Assembly: GCF_022803015.1 (NCBI RefSeq)
Contig: NZ_JAFKON010000002.1
Location: 186,001 to 250,000, forward strand
Direction: 5' to 3'
From: Arthrobacter humicola
Lineage (GTDB): Bacteria; Actinomycetota; Actinomycetes; Actinomycetales; Micrococcaceae
DNA: 64,000 nucleotides
Shown: one piece after another, positions 8,640 through 16,861 of the stretch
Layout: the number at the start of each line of letters is the position of its first letter
Numbering within the stretch: position 1 is the first letter of the stretch
Position numbers and translations under genes: made by a program
Notes under the pieces: model-generated
Seen by the model: only the letters and a program-made list of their open reading frames with translations
The model's database searches: none
What the model was told of the DNA's origin: nothing

Positions 8640-9296
8640 CTAGGGCCGCCGGATGATCCTGCGCTGCGCTGCCACGGCGATCGCGGCGGTGCGGTTGTCC
8701 ACGCCGAGTTTGCCGTAGATGTGCACCAGGTGCGTCTTGACCGTGGCCTCGGAAATGAACAGCTGCTTCGCGATCGCCCGGTTTCCCATCCCGGTGGCCA
8801 GCAATCCGAGCAACTGGACCTCGCGGGCGGACAGGGCAGGCTCCGGATTCCTGATCCGGCCCATCAGCCGGGCCGCGACCTCGGGGGCCAGCGCGGTGCC
8901 GCCGGCCGCGGCAGAGAGCACCGCCTGGCGGATCTGCTCGGGCGGGGCATCCTTGAGCATGTAGCCGCTGGCGCCGGCCTCGACGGCGGCCAGGATGTCG
9001 GCGTCGGAGTCATAGGTGGTCAGGATGAGCACCGGCGGCGGCGGCTCGCCGGCCTCTCCTGCCTTGATCCGGCCGGTGGCCGTGACGCCGTCCATGCCCG
9101 CGCCCATCTGCAGGTCCATGAGCACCACGTCCGCGGGCTCACCCAGGGTGTGGAGCCTGGCCAGTCCGGCCAGCGCGGCGCCGCCGTCGGCGGCCTCGGC
9201 CACCACCGTGATGCCCTCCAGATCACCCAGCATTGCCCGCAGACCGGCCCGGACCACCGGGTGGTCGTCCACCAGGAACACCCGGATGTTGTTCAT
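8640..9296 (-). CDS. NarL/LuxR family response regulator
   Basis: The 218-residue protein has a receiver domain (acidic pair in LVDDHPVVRAGL, phosphoacceptor Asp in DVVLMDLQMG, LTTYDSD, and Lys in MLKDAPPEQ). A LuxR-type helix-turn-helix follows at the C-terminus (LSAREVQLLGLLATGMGNRA, FISEATVKTHLVHIYGKLGV). It overlaps the upstream kinase gene by four bases (ATGA), so the two are translated together and form a two-component system. The ABC transporter genes that diverge from this pair are the likely target, probably through the palindrome at 10763-10780. Confidence 0.93.
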   Translation of the reverse strand: MNNIRVFLVDDHPVVRAGLRAMLGDLEGITVVAEAADGGAALAGLARLHTLGEPADVVLMDLQMGAGMDGVTATGRIKAGEAGEPPPPVLILTTYDSDADILAAVEAGASGYMLKDAPPEQIRQAVLSAAAGGTALAPEVAARLMGRIRNPEPALSAREVQLLGLLATGMGNRAIAKQLFISEATVKTHLVHIYGKLGVDNRTAAIAVAAQRRIIRRP

Positions 9297-10702
9297 TTCC
9301 GGTCCTCGCGGACCGGCGCCGGCGCGGCGTTGGAACCGGGCGCTTGGCCCAGTGGCAGCCGGATGGCCACCACGGTTCCCTCACCCGGGGCAGACTCGAT
9401 GTCCAGCTGCCCGTGGAGGGCGGCCACGCGGTCCCGCAACGACGTCAGCCCATAGCCGGACCCGTCCGGACGGGCCGGCAAGGCCGAGGGGTCGAATCCG
9501 GCGCCGTCGTCGTAGATGTCCATGGCCACCTCCGGGCCCAGGAAGGAAAGGGTGACGACGGCGGTGCCCGCCTGCGCATGCGCCCGCACGTTGGCCAGGC
9601 TCGCCTGGGCGGCCCGGAGCAGGACCGTCTGGTGGGCGCCGGGGAGTTCCACCGGCACGCCTTCGACGTCGAGGCGGCACCGCAGCCCGGCACCCCGCGC
9701 CGCGGTCTCCGCTTCGGTCTTTTCGCACAGCCGGAGAAGTCCGGCCACGAGGGAGCCGTCCTCGAGATCGGGGGACTGCAGGGCCCGGACGAAGTTGCGG
9801 GCCTCTGCCAGGTTGGCGGCGGCCGTGTCCCGGACAATCCGCAGCCTGTCCCGTGCCACGGCGGGTTCGCCGTCGTCCAGGGCCTTCTCGGCCGCGCGCC
9901 CCATCAGCACGATGCTGGACAGGCCTTGGGCGAGAGTGTCATGGATTTCCCGGGCCAGCCGGGTGCGCTCGGCCAGGGTGCCGGCATTGTGCTGGGTCCG
10001 GGCGAGTTCGGCACGGGTGCGGCGCAGCTCTTCGGCCGCCAGCCGCTGGTTTTCCGCCTCCAGGAACAGCGCCCGGTAGGCCAGTCCGGTGACCACAGCG
10101 AAGGCTGCGCCGAAAACGGGCCCGAGCACCATGGGCAGCTGCAGCCCCACGCTGGCCGGATCCGCAGTGGCCAGATCGGGAGACGCGCTACCGCCGTTGT
10201 GGAACCAGAGCGCCGCAATAACAAACCCGGTACTCAATGCGATCGCCGGCAGCGCCAGCCGGCGCCGGAGCACGTGCAACTGCAGGAAGAACAGCGGGAA
10301 GGCCAGCCAGACGAAGTCGGCACTGGCCCAGACCAGCAGCAGCCAGAGGAGGCAGACGCCGCCCAGCCACCAGGCCGAGTAGGGCCGCGGATCGAACCGG
10401 GTCCGGCGGGCGGCGTGCCGTTTCTCCAGCACGGTGCCCACGAGGTAGAAGGCGGCGAGCAGCACGGCCAGCAACAGGGTGATCCACTCCTGCCCAGTGA
10501 TGCCGCCGGCCAGGAGCCGGAGCAGCGCCACCAGGAGCAGCACCGCAAAGCCGACGTGCAGGCTCACGCGAAGGACGCGCAGAATGACGGCCGCCCCGGT
10601 GGGCTCCGGCGCGTGCGGTGCGCCGGCATGCCCGGCGCCGGCGTGCGGTGCGCCCCTGGGTCCTGTGCCGTTGTGGACCGTGTTGCCGGCGTCGCCCTCC
10701 AT
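9293..10702 (-). CDS. sensor histidine kinase (HisKA_3 family)
   Basis: The protein has about 469 residues from ATG 10702. A membrane sensor region with about five to six segments comes first (such as VGFAVLLLVALLRLL, WITLLLAVLLAAFYLVGTVL, LGGVCLLWLLLVWASADFVW) and has no large external domain. A coiled linker leads to the HisKA_3 box with the phospho-histidine in LAREIHDTLAQGL. The ATPase domain shows DDGAGFD and GSGYGLTSLRDRV. An open frame continues upstream of 10702 over the divergent transporter, but the hydrophobic start and position favour 10702. Kinases with few external residues often sense membrane or cell-envelope stress; this is inference. Confidence 0.9.
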   Translation of the reverse strand: MEGDAGNTVHNGTGPRGAPHAGAGHAGAPHAPEPTGAAVILRVLRVSLHVGFAVLLLVALLRLLAGGITGQEWITLLLAVLLAAFYLVGTVLEKRHAARRTRFDPRPYSAWWLGGVCLLWLLLVWASADFVWLAFPLFFLQLHVLRRRLALPAIALSTGFVIAALWFHNGGSASPDLATADPASVGLQLPMVLGPVFGAAFAVVTGLAYRALFLEAENQRLAAEELRRTRAELARTQHNAGTLAERTRLAREIHDTLAQGLSSIVLMGRAAEKALDDGEPAVARDRLRIVRDTAAANLAEARNFVRALQSPDLEDGSLVAGLLRLCEKTEAETAARGAGLRCRLDVEGVPVELPGAHQTVLLRAAQASLANVRAHAQAGTAVVTLSFLGPEVAMDIYDDGAGFDPSALPARPDGSGYGLTSLRDRVAALHGQLDIESAPGEGTVVAIRLPLGQAPGSNAAPAPVREDRK

Positions 10703-10762
10703 GCTTCCAGCGTAGTGCCGGTGCGGCGGGGCTCCTGCGGAAAACGGCCCGCCCCCGGCGGA

Positions 10763-10780
10763 ATCAACCTTTTGGTTGAT
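10763..10780. promoter_or_regulatory. candidate response-regulator operator
   Basis: ATCAACC and GGTTGAT form a perfect 7-bp dyad with a TTTT centre, in the 196-bp divergent region between the kinase and transporter genes. Its position and 18-bp span fit a binding site for a dimeric NarL-family regulator controlling both directions. No T-tract follows, so a terminator is unlikely. Confidence 0.5.
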
Positions 10781-10898
10781 CGCAGGGCCGTCCGACCGGT
10801 GGCGGCGGTCCAACCGGGCGGCCGATGCCCTGGAGCCCGGCGGAGGGAAGGCTGGAAGCAACGCCACAAGCGCCTCAAACGACACCAAGAAGGACAAC

Positions 10899-11999
10899 AT
10901 GTATCTCGCCATCCGCGATATCCGCTTTGCCAAGGGACGGTTCGCCCTGATGGGCGCGGTCGTCGCCCTCATCACCCTCCTGCTCGTCATGCTTTCCGGG
11001 CTGACGGCCGGACTCGGAAACCAGTCGACGTCGGCCCTCGCCGCCCTCCCGGCCGACCAGCTGGTCTTCGGCGCCCCGGCCGGGAGCGCACCCAAGGCCT
11101 CGTTTACCGAATCCGAAGTCACGCGCGCCCAACAGAGCCTGTGGTCGGCGCGCGACGGCGTCGCCCGAGCCGACGCCGTCGGGATCAGCCAGAGCCGCTT
11201 CCAGGCACTCGGCGCCGAAGGCGTGCCGGCACGCACGGCAAGCGTTGCGGTCTTCGGCACCGAGCCCGGCGCAGGCCTGGCTCCTGCCCCGCTGACAGAG
11301 GGAACCATCGCCGTCGGAGCCGGACTGGCGGAGGACCTGGAGCTCAGCATCGGCAGCCACGCCTCGGTGGGCGGCGCCGACCTCGTTGTGACGGCCGTCG
11401 TGCCGGAGCAGTGGTATTCCCACACCGGCGTCGTGTGGACCACGCTGGCCGACTGGCAGAAGCTGGCCCATATCCAAGACGCGGACGCCGCGACGGTGCT
11501 GGCCGTGACATTCGACTCCACCGCCGGAACAGGGGTGGATCTCGGTGCCGCCAACACCGCCGCGGGAACCGTCAGCACCACGATCGACGGGTCCTTCCAG
11601 GCCCTCGGCTCCTACAAGAGCGAGAACGGCTCGCTGCTGCTCATGCAGGCCTTCCTCTACGGCATCTCAGCCCTCGTGATTGTTGCCTTCCTGACGGTCT
11701 GGACGGTCCAGCGCACCCGGGACATCGCCGTTCTGAAGGCACTGGGCGGGTCCGCCCGCTACATCCTCCGGGACGCCATGGCGCAGGCGGCCCTGGTCCT
11801 GCTGGCCGGCGCGGTGGCCGGGGGGCTGGCCGGTGTGGCCGGCGGAGTCCTCGCGTCGCAGGCGGCACCGTTCCTCCTCACGCCCTGGACAACGCTGCTG
11901 CCCATCGCCGGAATCGTGCTCCTGGGCCTGGCCGGCGCAGCCCTCGCGGTCCGCAGCGTCGCCCGCGTCGATCCGCTCATCGCCCTCGGCGGCAACTGA
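10899..11999 (+). CDS. FtsX-like ABC transporter permease
   Basis: The 366-residue protein starts at ATG 10899 after an AGAAGGA ribosome site. One N-terminal membrane segment (FALMGAVVALITLLLVMLSG) is followed by an external domain of about 220 residues. Three C-terminal segments come last (YGISALVIVAFLTVWTV, ALVLLAGAVAGGLAGVAGG, LLPIAGIVLLGLAGAALAV). This is the MacB/FtsX topology, in which the permease couples ATP hydrolysis to extrusion of envelope substrates or antimicrobial compounds rather than simple import. The ATPase gene follows 43 bases later and a two-component system diverges upstream. Such modules often answer membrane-active agents; the substrate is unknown. Confidence 0.88.
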   Translation: MYLAIRDIRFAKGRFALMGAVVALITLLLVMLSGLTAGLGNQSTSALAALPADQLVFGAPAGSAPKASFTESEVTRAQQSLWSARDGVARADAVGISQSRFQALGAEGVPARTASVAVFGTEPGAGLAPAPLTEGTIAVGAGLAEDLELSIGSHASVGGADLVVTAVVPEQWYSHTGVVWTTLADWQKLAHIQDADAATVLAVTFDSTAGTGVDLGAANTAAGTVSTTIDGSFQALGSYKSENGSLLLMQAFLYGISALVIVAFLTVWTVQRTRDIAVLKALGGSARYILRDAMAQAALVLLAGAVAGGLAGVAGGVLASQAAPFLLTPWTTLLPIAGIVLLGLAGAALAVRSVARVDPLIALGGN

Positions 12000-12042
12000 G
12001 CAGCCCCGGCCCGCCCCATATATTCCTAGAAAGGCATATCTC

Positions 12043-12771
12043 ATGAACTCAACCCTGAACAACACCGCCCTGAACCTCGTCAACGTCACCCTGGAGTACC
12101 CGGACGGAGACGGCACCCTCAAGGCCCTGGACTCCGTGAGCCTCAAGGTGCACGCAGGCGAATTCGTGTCCCTGATCGGCCCCTCGGGGTCCGGCAAGTC
12201 GTCCCTGCTGGCCGTCGCCGCCACCCTGGTCCGGCCCACCGCCGGCCTGGTGGTGGTCGACGGCGAGGACGCCGGCGGATTGCCCGACTCCGGCCGCACC
12301 GCACTGCGGCGGGACAAGATCGGCATCATCTTCCAGCAGCCCAACCTCCTGCCCTCCCTCACCGCGGTGGAGCAGCTCGTGATCACCCAGCGCCTGCGCG
12401 GCGGGACAGCGCGGGCGGCCGGGGAACGCGCCGCGGCTCTGATGGACCTTGTCGGCCTCGGGCATGCCCTGGCGAAACGGCCGCACCAACTCTCCGGCGG
12501 ACAGCGCCAGCGCGTCAACATTGCCCGGGCACTCATGGGCAACCCTGCCGTGCTGCTGGTGGACGAGCCGACGGCCGCCCTTGACCACCAGCGCAGCGAA
12601 GCGATCATCCGGCTGCTGCGGCAGGTCACCGACGAATTCAGCGTGGCAACGGTCATGGTCACCCACGACACCGATTTCGTGCCGCTCACCGACGCCGTCG
12701 CGAGCATGCGCGACGGACGGCTGTCCGCCAGGGTGGCGACGGCGGCCGCTGCGGCGCCGCGGCAGGGCTAG
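12043..12771 (+). CDS. ABC transporter ATP-binding protein (MacB/LolD type)
   Basis: The 242-residue ATPase starts at ATG 12043. It has the Walker A motif GPSGSGKSS, a Q-loop in IIFQQPNLLPSLTAVEQL, the signature LSGGQRQRVNIARAL, Walker B LLVDEPTAALD and the switch histidine in MVTHDTD. It pairs with the FtsX-like permease just upstream. The MacB/LolD subfamily powers mechanotransmission-type exporters. The gene ends three bases before the end of the convergent oxidoreductase, with no room for a terminator between them. Confidence 0.93.
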   Translation: MNSTLNNTALNLVNVTLEYPDGDGTLKALDSVSLKVHAGEFVSLIGPSGSGKSSLLAVAATLVRPTAGLVVVDGEDAGGLPDSGRTALRRDKIGIIFQQPNLLPSLTAVEQLVITQRLRGGTARAAGERAAALMDLVGLGHALAKRPHQLSGGQRQRVNIARALMGNPAVLLVDEPTAALDHQRSEAIIRLLRQVTDEFSVATVMVTHDTDFVPLTDAVASMRDGRLSARVATAAAAAPRQG

Positions 12772-12774
12772 GGG

Positions 12775-14223
12775 CTAGGGGACCAGGTATCCGAGGTCCG
12801 GGACGCCGAGACCGAACATGTCCTTGAGGGCATGCCGGGCGGCGTGGAAGCCGGGCATGCCGGTGACGCCGGGACCGGGCGGGGTCGACGACGAGCACAA
12901 GTACACCCCTGGCAGCGGCGTCCGCCAGGGCACCGGGCTCAGCACCGGCCGCCGCAACATGCCCCAAAGGTCCATGCGGCCTGCGCCGAAGTCCCCACCG
13001 ACGAAGTTCTCGTCGTACGCCGCCAGCCCTGCGGCCGTGGTCACCTTGAACTGCACCACCACATCCCGGAACCCGGGCGCGAAGCGCTCCAGTTGCGCCA
13101 TGACCGCATCGCTCATGTCCGCGGTGGAACCGGCCGGAACGTGGCAATAGGTCCACAGGATGTGCCGGCCGGCCGGCGCGCGGCCGGCATCAAAACGCGA
13201 GGGCTGGGATACCAGCACGTAGGGCCGGTCCGGATGCCGTCCCGAGGCGACCAGGCGCTCCGCTTCGGCGGTTTCCGCCCTGGTGCCGCCCACGTGCACC
13301 GTCCCGGCATCGGCGAGGCTTTCCGCCGCCCACGGCACCGGGCCGGAGAGGATGAAATCGACCTTGCAGGAAGCGTTCCCGAAGCGGAAGGACGCCAGGG
13401 CGCTCCTATAGCGCGACGGGAGCCGGCCCTCCGCCAGGTGTAGCAGCGCGGGGGGCGCCACATCCAGCAGCGTGGCCCGGGCCGGCGGCAGCTCCGCGAG
13501 CGATGTGATCCGCCTGCCGGTCTCGACCACCCCGCCATGGGCCTCGATGTCAGCGGTCAGCGCCTGGGCAATCGCGGCCGATCCGCCGCGCGGAACCGGC
13601 CAGCCGCCGGCATGGCCCAGGGCGCCCAGCATCAGCCCGGCGCCGGCGGCGGTGATCGAGGGCAGCGGCGCCACGGTATGCGCGGCGACGCCGCTCAGCA
13701 GTGCGGGAGCCGGGTCCTGGCTGAACCTCGCATTCCACAGCGTCGAGCCTTGTTCGAGCGCCCGGAGGCCGAACGCGGCGGCGGCCAGGGGATCTGCCGG
13801 AATCCGCAGCAGCTGGTTCAGGGTGAGGTCCGCGACGCCCTCCACCCGCCGCACGAGGGGCTCCATGAGCTGGCGGTAGGCGGCGCCGTCCCGCCCGAGT
13901 TCCGCAACGGTGCGGTCCAGGGAACGATAGGCCAGCGCCGCGCGGCCGCCGTCGAGCGGGGATCCGTACGAGAGCTCGGGCACCTCCAGGGGCACGCGCC
14001 TGGACAGCTCGAACCGGCGGAAAAAGGGTGAGGCCAGAACCATGGGGTGCACGGCCGAACAGACGTCGTGGAAGTGGCCCGGTTCCATCAGTTCGGCGGT
14101 GCGCAGTCCGCCGCCGGGTGTGGCGGCCGCCTCGAACACGTGGACTTTGAGTCCGGCCCGCGCCATGGTCACCGCCGCGGCCAGCCCGTTGGGGCCGGAA
14201 CCGACGACGGCGACGTCAGTCAT
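12775..14223 (-). CDS. FAD-dependent oxidoreductase, phytoene desaturase-like
   Basis: The 482-residue protein from ATG 14223 opens with the dinucleotide-binding motif VVGSGPNGLAAAVTMARAGL and the following glutamate in VHVFEAAATPGG. Near the C-terminus comes PLPGVYLCSSSTPPGPGVTG, which resembles the FAD-contacting end of phytoene desaturase/amine-oxidase family flavoproteins. These are often annotated as NAD(P)/FAD-dependent oxidoreductases of unknown substrate. No carotenoid genes are visible here, so a carotenoid role should not be assumed. The start overlaps the stop of the upstream glycosyltransferase by four bases (ATGA), so the pair is probably co-transcribed. Confidence 0.85.
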   Translation of the reverse strand: MTDVAVVGSGPNGLAAAVTMARAGLKVHVFEAAATPGGGLRTAELMEPGHFHDVCSAVHPMVLASPFFRRFELSRRVPLEVPELSYGSPLDGGRAALAYRSLDRTVAELGRDGAAYRQLMEPLVRRVEGVADLTLNQLLRIPADPLAAAAFGLRALEQGSTLWNARFSQDPAPALLSGVAAHTVAPLPSITAAGAGLMLGALGHAGGWPVPRGGSAAIAQALTADIEAHGGVVETGRRITSLAELPPARATLLDVAPPALLHLAEGRLPSRYRSALASFRFGNASCKVDFILSGPVPWAAESLADAGTVHVGGTRAETAEAERLVASGRHPDRPYVLVSQPSRFDAGRAPAGRHILWTYCHVPAGSTADMSDAVMAQLERFAPGFRDVVVQFKVTTAAGLAAYDENFVGGDFGAGRMDLWGMLRRPVLSPVPWRTPLPGVYLCSSSTPPGPGVTGMPGFHAARHALKDMFGLGVPDLGYLVP

Positions 14224-15698
14224 GCGCTGTGGCTTTCCGCCACGGCACTCTTCCGCCACGGCACCAGGGACGCCGCGGGCCGGCGCAGATCAATCCGCAG
14301 CCAGTCCGGGGCACCGTCGAAGGGGCCGCCATGCGGATCATCGATGCGGTGGCGGCGGATCACGTCGCAGGACGGATCCCAGATGTCCCAGACGACACGG
14401 GCCATCAGGTATGCGGTGGCGAGCATGTGGGCAACCACGGCCAGGACGTAGTAGGGCATGTCGATGTTGTGCTGGGTCGAGCCGCCGCTGGTTGCCTGCC
14501 CCAGGTACATCCAGATGGCGCCCCAGTGCAGCGCTTCGATGGCTTGCCAGATGACGAAGTCACGCCAGCGGGGCCGGGCGAGGGCGATCAGGGGGATCAG
14601 CCACAACACGAACTGGGGGGAGTACACCTTGTTGGTCAGGATGAACGCGGCCACGATCAGGAACGCCAGCTGCGCGATCCTCGGCCGGCGGGGTGCCGTC
14701 AGTGCAAGGACCGCAATCAGGATGCAGGCCAGGAGAAACAGGTCCAGTGCCAGGGAGTTGATGGCCGCGGCCTCAAGCGGATTCCAGCCCAGCCGGGCGG
14801 CCACCAGGTTGTAGGCGAACCAGGGTGAGCTGTAGCCCGCCGGCCGCTCCTGCGTGAACTGGTAGAAGTACTTCCAGCCTTCCGGATTTGCCGCGGCTAC
14901 CGGGACGTTGACCGCCAGCCAGGCCGCGGTTGCGGCACCGGCCGTGATCAGCAGCGCCCGGATACGCCCGCTCCGGAGCGCCAGCAGCAGGACGGCGCCG
15001 AGGATCAACAGCGGGTAGAGCTTGGTGGCCGTGCCCAGACCGATGAAGATCCCGGCGAGGACGAGCTTGTTCCGCGCAAAGAAGTACATGCCAAGAGCCA
15101 GCATGCACACGGCCCACATGTCCCAGTTAATGACGCCCGCCAGGACAATGCCGGGGGCGAGGGCAACCATCGCCGCGTCCCAGGACCGCCGGCGGTTCGT
15201 CCGTGCCGTGGCCAGCACGGTGATGATCCAGACGGCGGCGATCAGGGTGGCGTTGACGTCGAAGTAGCCAAGGACGCGGGGATCGTCGGTGCCGGCGCCG
15301 GGCACCAGAAGTGCGGTGGCACCCGCGATCAACCCCATCAGCACGGGGTACTCGAAGAGGCTTCCCGGGGTAATGAAGGGGAAGGCGCCATCGCCGAGGC
15401 CGCGGTTGCGGAACAGCTCCGGAAAGTCCGAGTAGCACGTGGCGTAGAACTGCCCGGGTGTTTCCCAGCCGTTGGTGCGGCAGAAGTTCTTGAGCAAGAT
15501 CCCGGCCAGGGCGGCGAGGACAGTGAGGATCACCAGAACACGTTCCACCGTGAAGAATCCCGGCGAAACGATCCCGGGCGCCGAGCGGTGGCCCAAGGGA
15601 CCGCCTACCAGTTCCGTGAAGTTTCGGAGAAAAGGGTCGCTGCGGCTCGGGATGACCAATCGGACCCGTTTGCGCTCCGGCGGCTTTGTCTCCTGCAT
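14220..15698 (-). CDS. glycosyltransferase family 87 (DUF2029) membrane protein
   Basis: The protein has about 492 residues from ATG 15698, with some ten hydrophobic segments, such as VLVILTVLAALAGILLKNF, ALAPGIVLAGVINWDMWAVC, KLYPLLILGAVLLLAL and LAFLIVAAFILTN. An external loop rich in Trp and Tyr follows the first helix. This is the topology of GT87 polyprenyl-phosphate-mannose-dependent mannosyltransferases, which work outside the membrane on cell-wall or lipoglycan mannans in actinobacteria. The exact acceptor is unknown. An ATG at 15722 is an alternative start. A strong hairpin lies upstream at 15808-15837, so expression may depend on its own promoter or on read-through. Confidence 0.82.
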   Translation of the reverse strand: MQETKPPERKRVRLVIPSRSDPFLRNFTELVGGPLGHRSAPGIVSPGFFTVERVLVILTVLAALAGILLKNFCRTNGWETPGQFYATCYSDFPELFRNRGLGDGAFPFITPGSLFEYPVLMGLIAGATALLVPGAGTDDPRVLGYFDVNATLIAAVWIITVLATARTNRRRSWDAAMVALAPGIVLAGVINWDMWAVCMLALGMYFFARNKLVLAGIFIGLGTATKLYPLLILGAVLLLALRSGRIRALLITAGAATAAWLAVNVPVAAANPEGWKYFYQFTQERPAGYSSPWFAYNLVAARLGWNPLEAAAINSLALDLFLLACILIAVLALTAPRRPRIAQLAFLIVAAFILTNKVYSPQFVLWLIPLIALARPRWRDFVIWQAIEALHWGAIWMYLGQATSGGSTQHNIDMPYYVLAVVAHMLATAYLMARVVWDIWDPSCDVIRRHRIDDPHGGPFDGAPDWLRIDLRRPAASLVPWRKSAVAESHSA

Positions 15699-15862
15699 GA
15701 CCTTGAGCTTACCGGGGGACATTGACCCATGCCGCGCCGCGGTCTTCGCTGGCACGTCGTATCGGAGGCCGCCACAACGGCGGGCCATGAAGGGACGCTT
15801 AAAAAGGGGGAGCCCGTGCGGCGACGCACGGGCTCCCTGGGATCGGTTCCAATGTCAGTCAT
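15605..15862 (-). CDS. short ORF with strong ribosome site, reading through a hairpin (doubtful)
   Basis: An ATG at 15862 follows a near-ideal ribosome site (AAGGAGG, five-base spacing). It opens a frame of about 85 codons beginning MTDIGTDPREPVRRRTGS. Codons 9-18 are the strong hairpin at 15808-15837, and the 3' third overlaps the glycosyltransferase gene in another frame. No family is recognised and the later residues look non-coding. Either a short leader peptide is translated into the hairpin, or the ribosome site is a relic. Confidence 0.25.
   Translation of the reverse strand: MTDIGTDPREPVRRRTGSPFLSVPSWPAVVAASDTTCQRRPRRGMGQCPPVSSRSCRRQSRRSANGSDWSSRAAATLFSETSRNW
15801..15837 (-). terminator. 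intrinsic terminator, leftward
   Basis: A perfect 13-bp stem (15808-15820 with 15825-15837, arm GGGAGCCCGTGCG) is closed by a four-base loop and followed on the minus strand by CCTTTTTAA. It should end transcripts of the 44-residue gene at 15972-16106. It lies just upstream of the glycosyltransferase gene and so could act as an attenuator. Confidence 0.8.
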
Positions 15863-15971
15863 CAGGTCCTCCTTCGCTGCGGACAGTCCTGCCGGTAAGG
15901 GGCGTCGCCCCTGCACGGGATTAGTCCATGCGCCGGTGGCGGAAGTGTCCGGCCGTCAGCAGATCGGGGCG

Positions 15972-16106
15972 TCAGCGAATCAGGCCGGCCTGATGCATGG
16001 CGAGGAACGTGTCGTCCCGCCTTTGGTCCAGGAGTTGGCCGTTGAAGCGTGTCGACTCCCTGCGGGCCAGCTTTCGGAACAGGACCGTATAGAGCTTGTT
16101 CATCAT
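15972..16106 (-). CDS. uncharacterised 44-residue basic protein
   Basis: The leftward frame from ATG 16106 (a second ATG follows at once) is preceded by a strong ribosome site, GGGGAGGTAAG, at about 16111-16121. It encodes a compact, charged peptide beginning MMNKLYTVLFRKLARRES and ending FLAMHQAGLIR before TGA. The residues look like one amphipathic, helical, positively charged protein with no membrane segment. I do not recognise a family. A strong terminator follows at 15837, so this may be a short monocistronic unit. The ribosome site and non-random composition argue for real translation; the function is unknown. Confidence 0.55.
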   Translation of the reverse strand: MMNKLYTVLFRKLARRESTRFNGQLLDQRRDDTFLAMHQAGLIR

Positions 16107-16594
16107 GGTTCTTACCTCCCCTCGGGGACTCGATCGGCGTGCCCGGGTGGCGGGCAGGGCTGTGCGGTGGGCTGGAGCGGTGGTTGCGGTAGTCACAGGG
16201 ACCTTTCGTTGGTGGGGGATTGCGCCGCCTGGGCTCAATGGGGCGACCTGGAGGCAGCAGGAATGGGCGGATGAAACGGGCGGCCGCATTTTGGGCGCGA
16301 CAAATAGAGCCCTGGATGCAAGGAATTCGAATAGCCGGTTCCGGGCGTGGCAATTAGCCCGGAAATCCCCGGCCTTAATTTAGGCCGGAATTCCGGATAG
16401 GAAAAACTTATTCGATGGAGAATGGCCCCTGGACGCGGTAGCGCCGAAACCCCAACAAGAAGCTGGGTTCCGAACTATGGGGAGGCTGCGCAACCGCGTG
16501 GTTCCGCCTGATCAGGCTGCCGTCATTGGGCTTTCCGTTGAGGAAGGCCAACTGCCACGGGCCCCAAGCTGCATTGCCTGGGACGGGAACGCGG
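16107..16594. other. intergenic region with an inverted repeat at 16369-16388
   Basis: This stretch of nearly 500 bp holds no supported gene. At 16369-16388, CCGGCCT and AGGCCGG flank TAATTT as a perfect dyad inside an AT-rich patch, with further short CCGG repeats around it (16334-16396). It lies upstream of the 44-residue gene and is a possible regulator site; there is no known match. Confidence 0.4.
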
Positions 16595-16693
16595 TCAGGA
16601 AACAGTCAGTCCGACATTTGGGCGCGGCTCAGCGAACGAGGCCGGGTTGGCGGTGGTGGAGTACATCCATCCGCTAGTCAAAGTAATCATCAT
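16595..16693 (-). CDS. possible 32-residue peptide
   Basis: ATG 16693 (doubled, as in the neighbouring small gene) follows a strong AAAGGAGG ribosome site and encodes 32 residues, beginning MMITLTSGWMYSTTANP and ending before TGA at 16595. It has a hydroxy-residue-rich N-terminal half and a Pro-rich C-terminal half, and no recognised family. It sits downstream of the histidine phosphatase gene on the same strand. It could be a leader, a small functional peptide or chance. No modification enzyme for a peptide natural product is nearby, which argues against a RiPP precursor. Confidence 0.4.
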   Translation of the reverse strand: MMITLTSGWMYSTTANPASFAEPRPNVGLTVS

Positions 16694-16755
16694 TTTCCCA
16701 ACCTCCTTTTCTGTTCTGCCGTGGCTCCGGCTGACTGGCCGGGCGACGCGCGCCG

Positions 16756-16782
16756 TGACCCCGGCAAGTCGCCTTGGGGTCA
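16756..16782. promoter_or_regulatory. inverted repeat upstream of the 32-residue ORF
   Basis: TGACCCC (16756-16762) and GGGGTCA (16776-16782) form a perfect 7-bp dyad with a 13-base spacer, about 60 bases upstream of the small ORF start. It could be an operator, or a hairpin in a leader transcript. An AT-rich tract runs from 16783 to about 16860. Confidence 0.35.
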
Positions 16783-16861
16783 GAAATAAAAATACACTAC
16801 GAATACGGCCGTTGCCTACCGAATTCATAAACTTTCTTTGACTTTGTTTTAAAAACCGGTT

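Noticed and set aside
9233..12046. Open frame of 937 codons across the kinase and ABC transporter genes
   Set aside because: It is in a different frame or strand from the real genes, with Arg/Pro/Gly-rich low-complexity translation; no homology signs.
16595..16693. RiPP precursor hypothesis for the 32-residue ORF
   Set aside because: No modification or transport enzymes for such a peptide lie nearby, and no known leader motif is seen.
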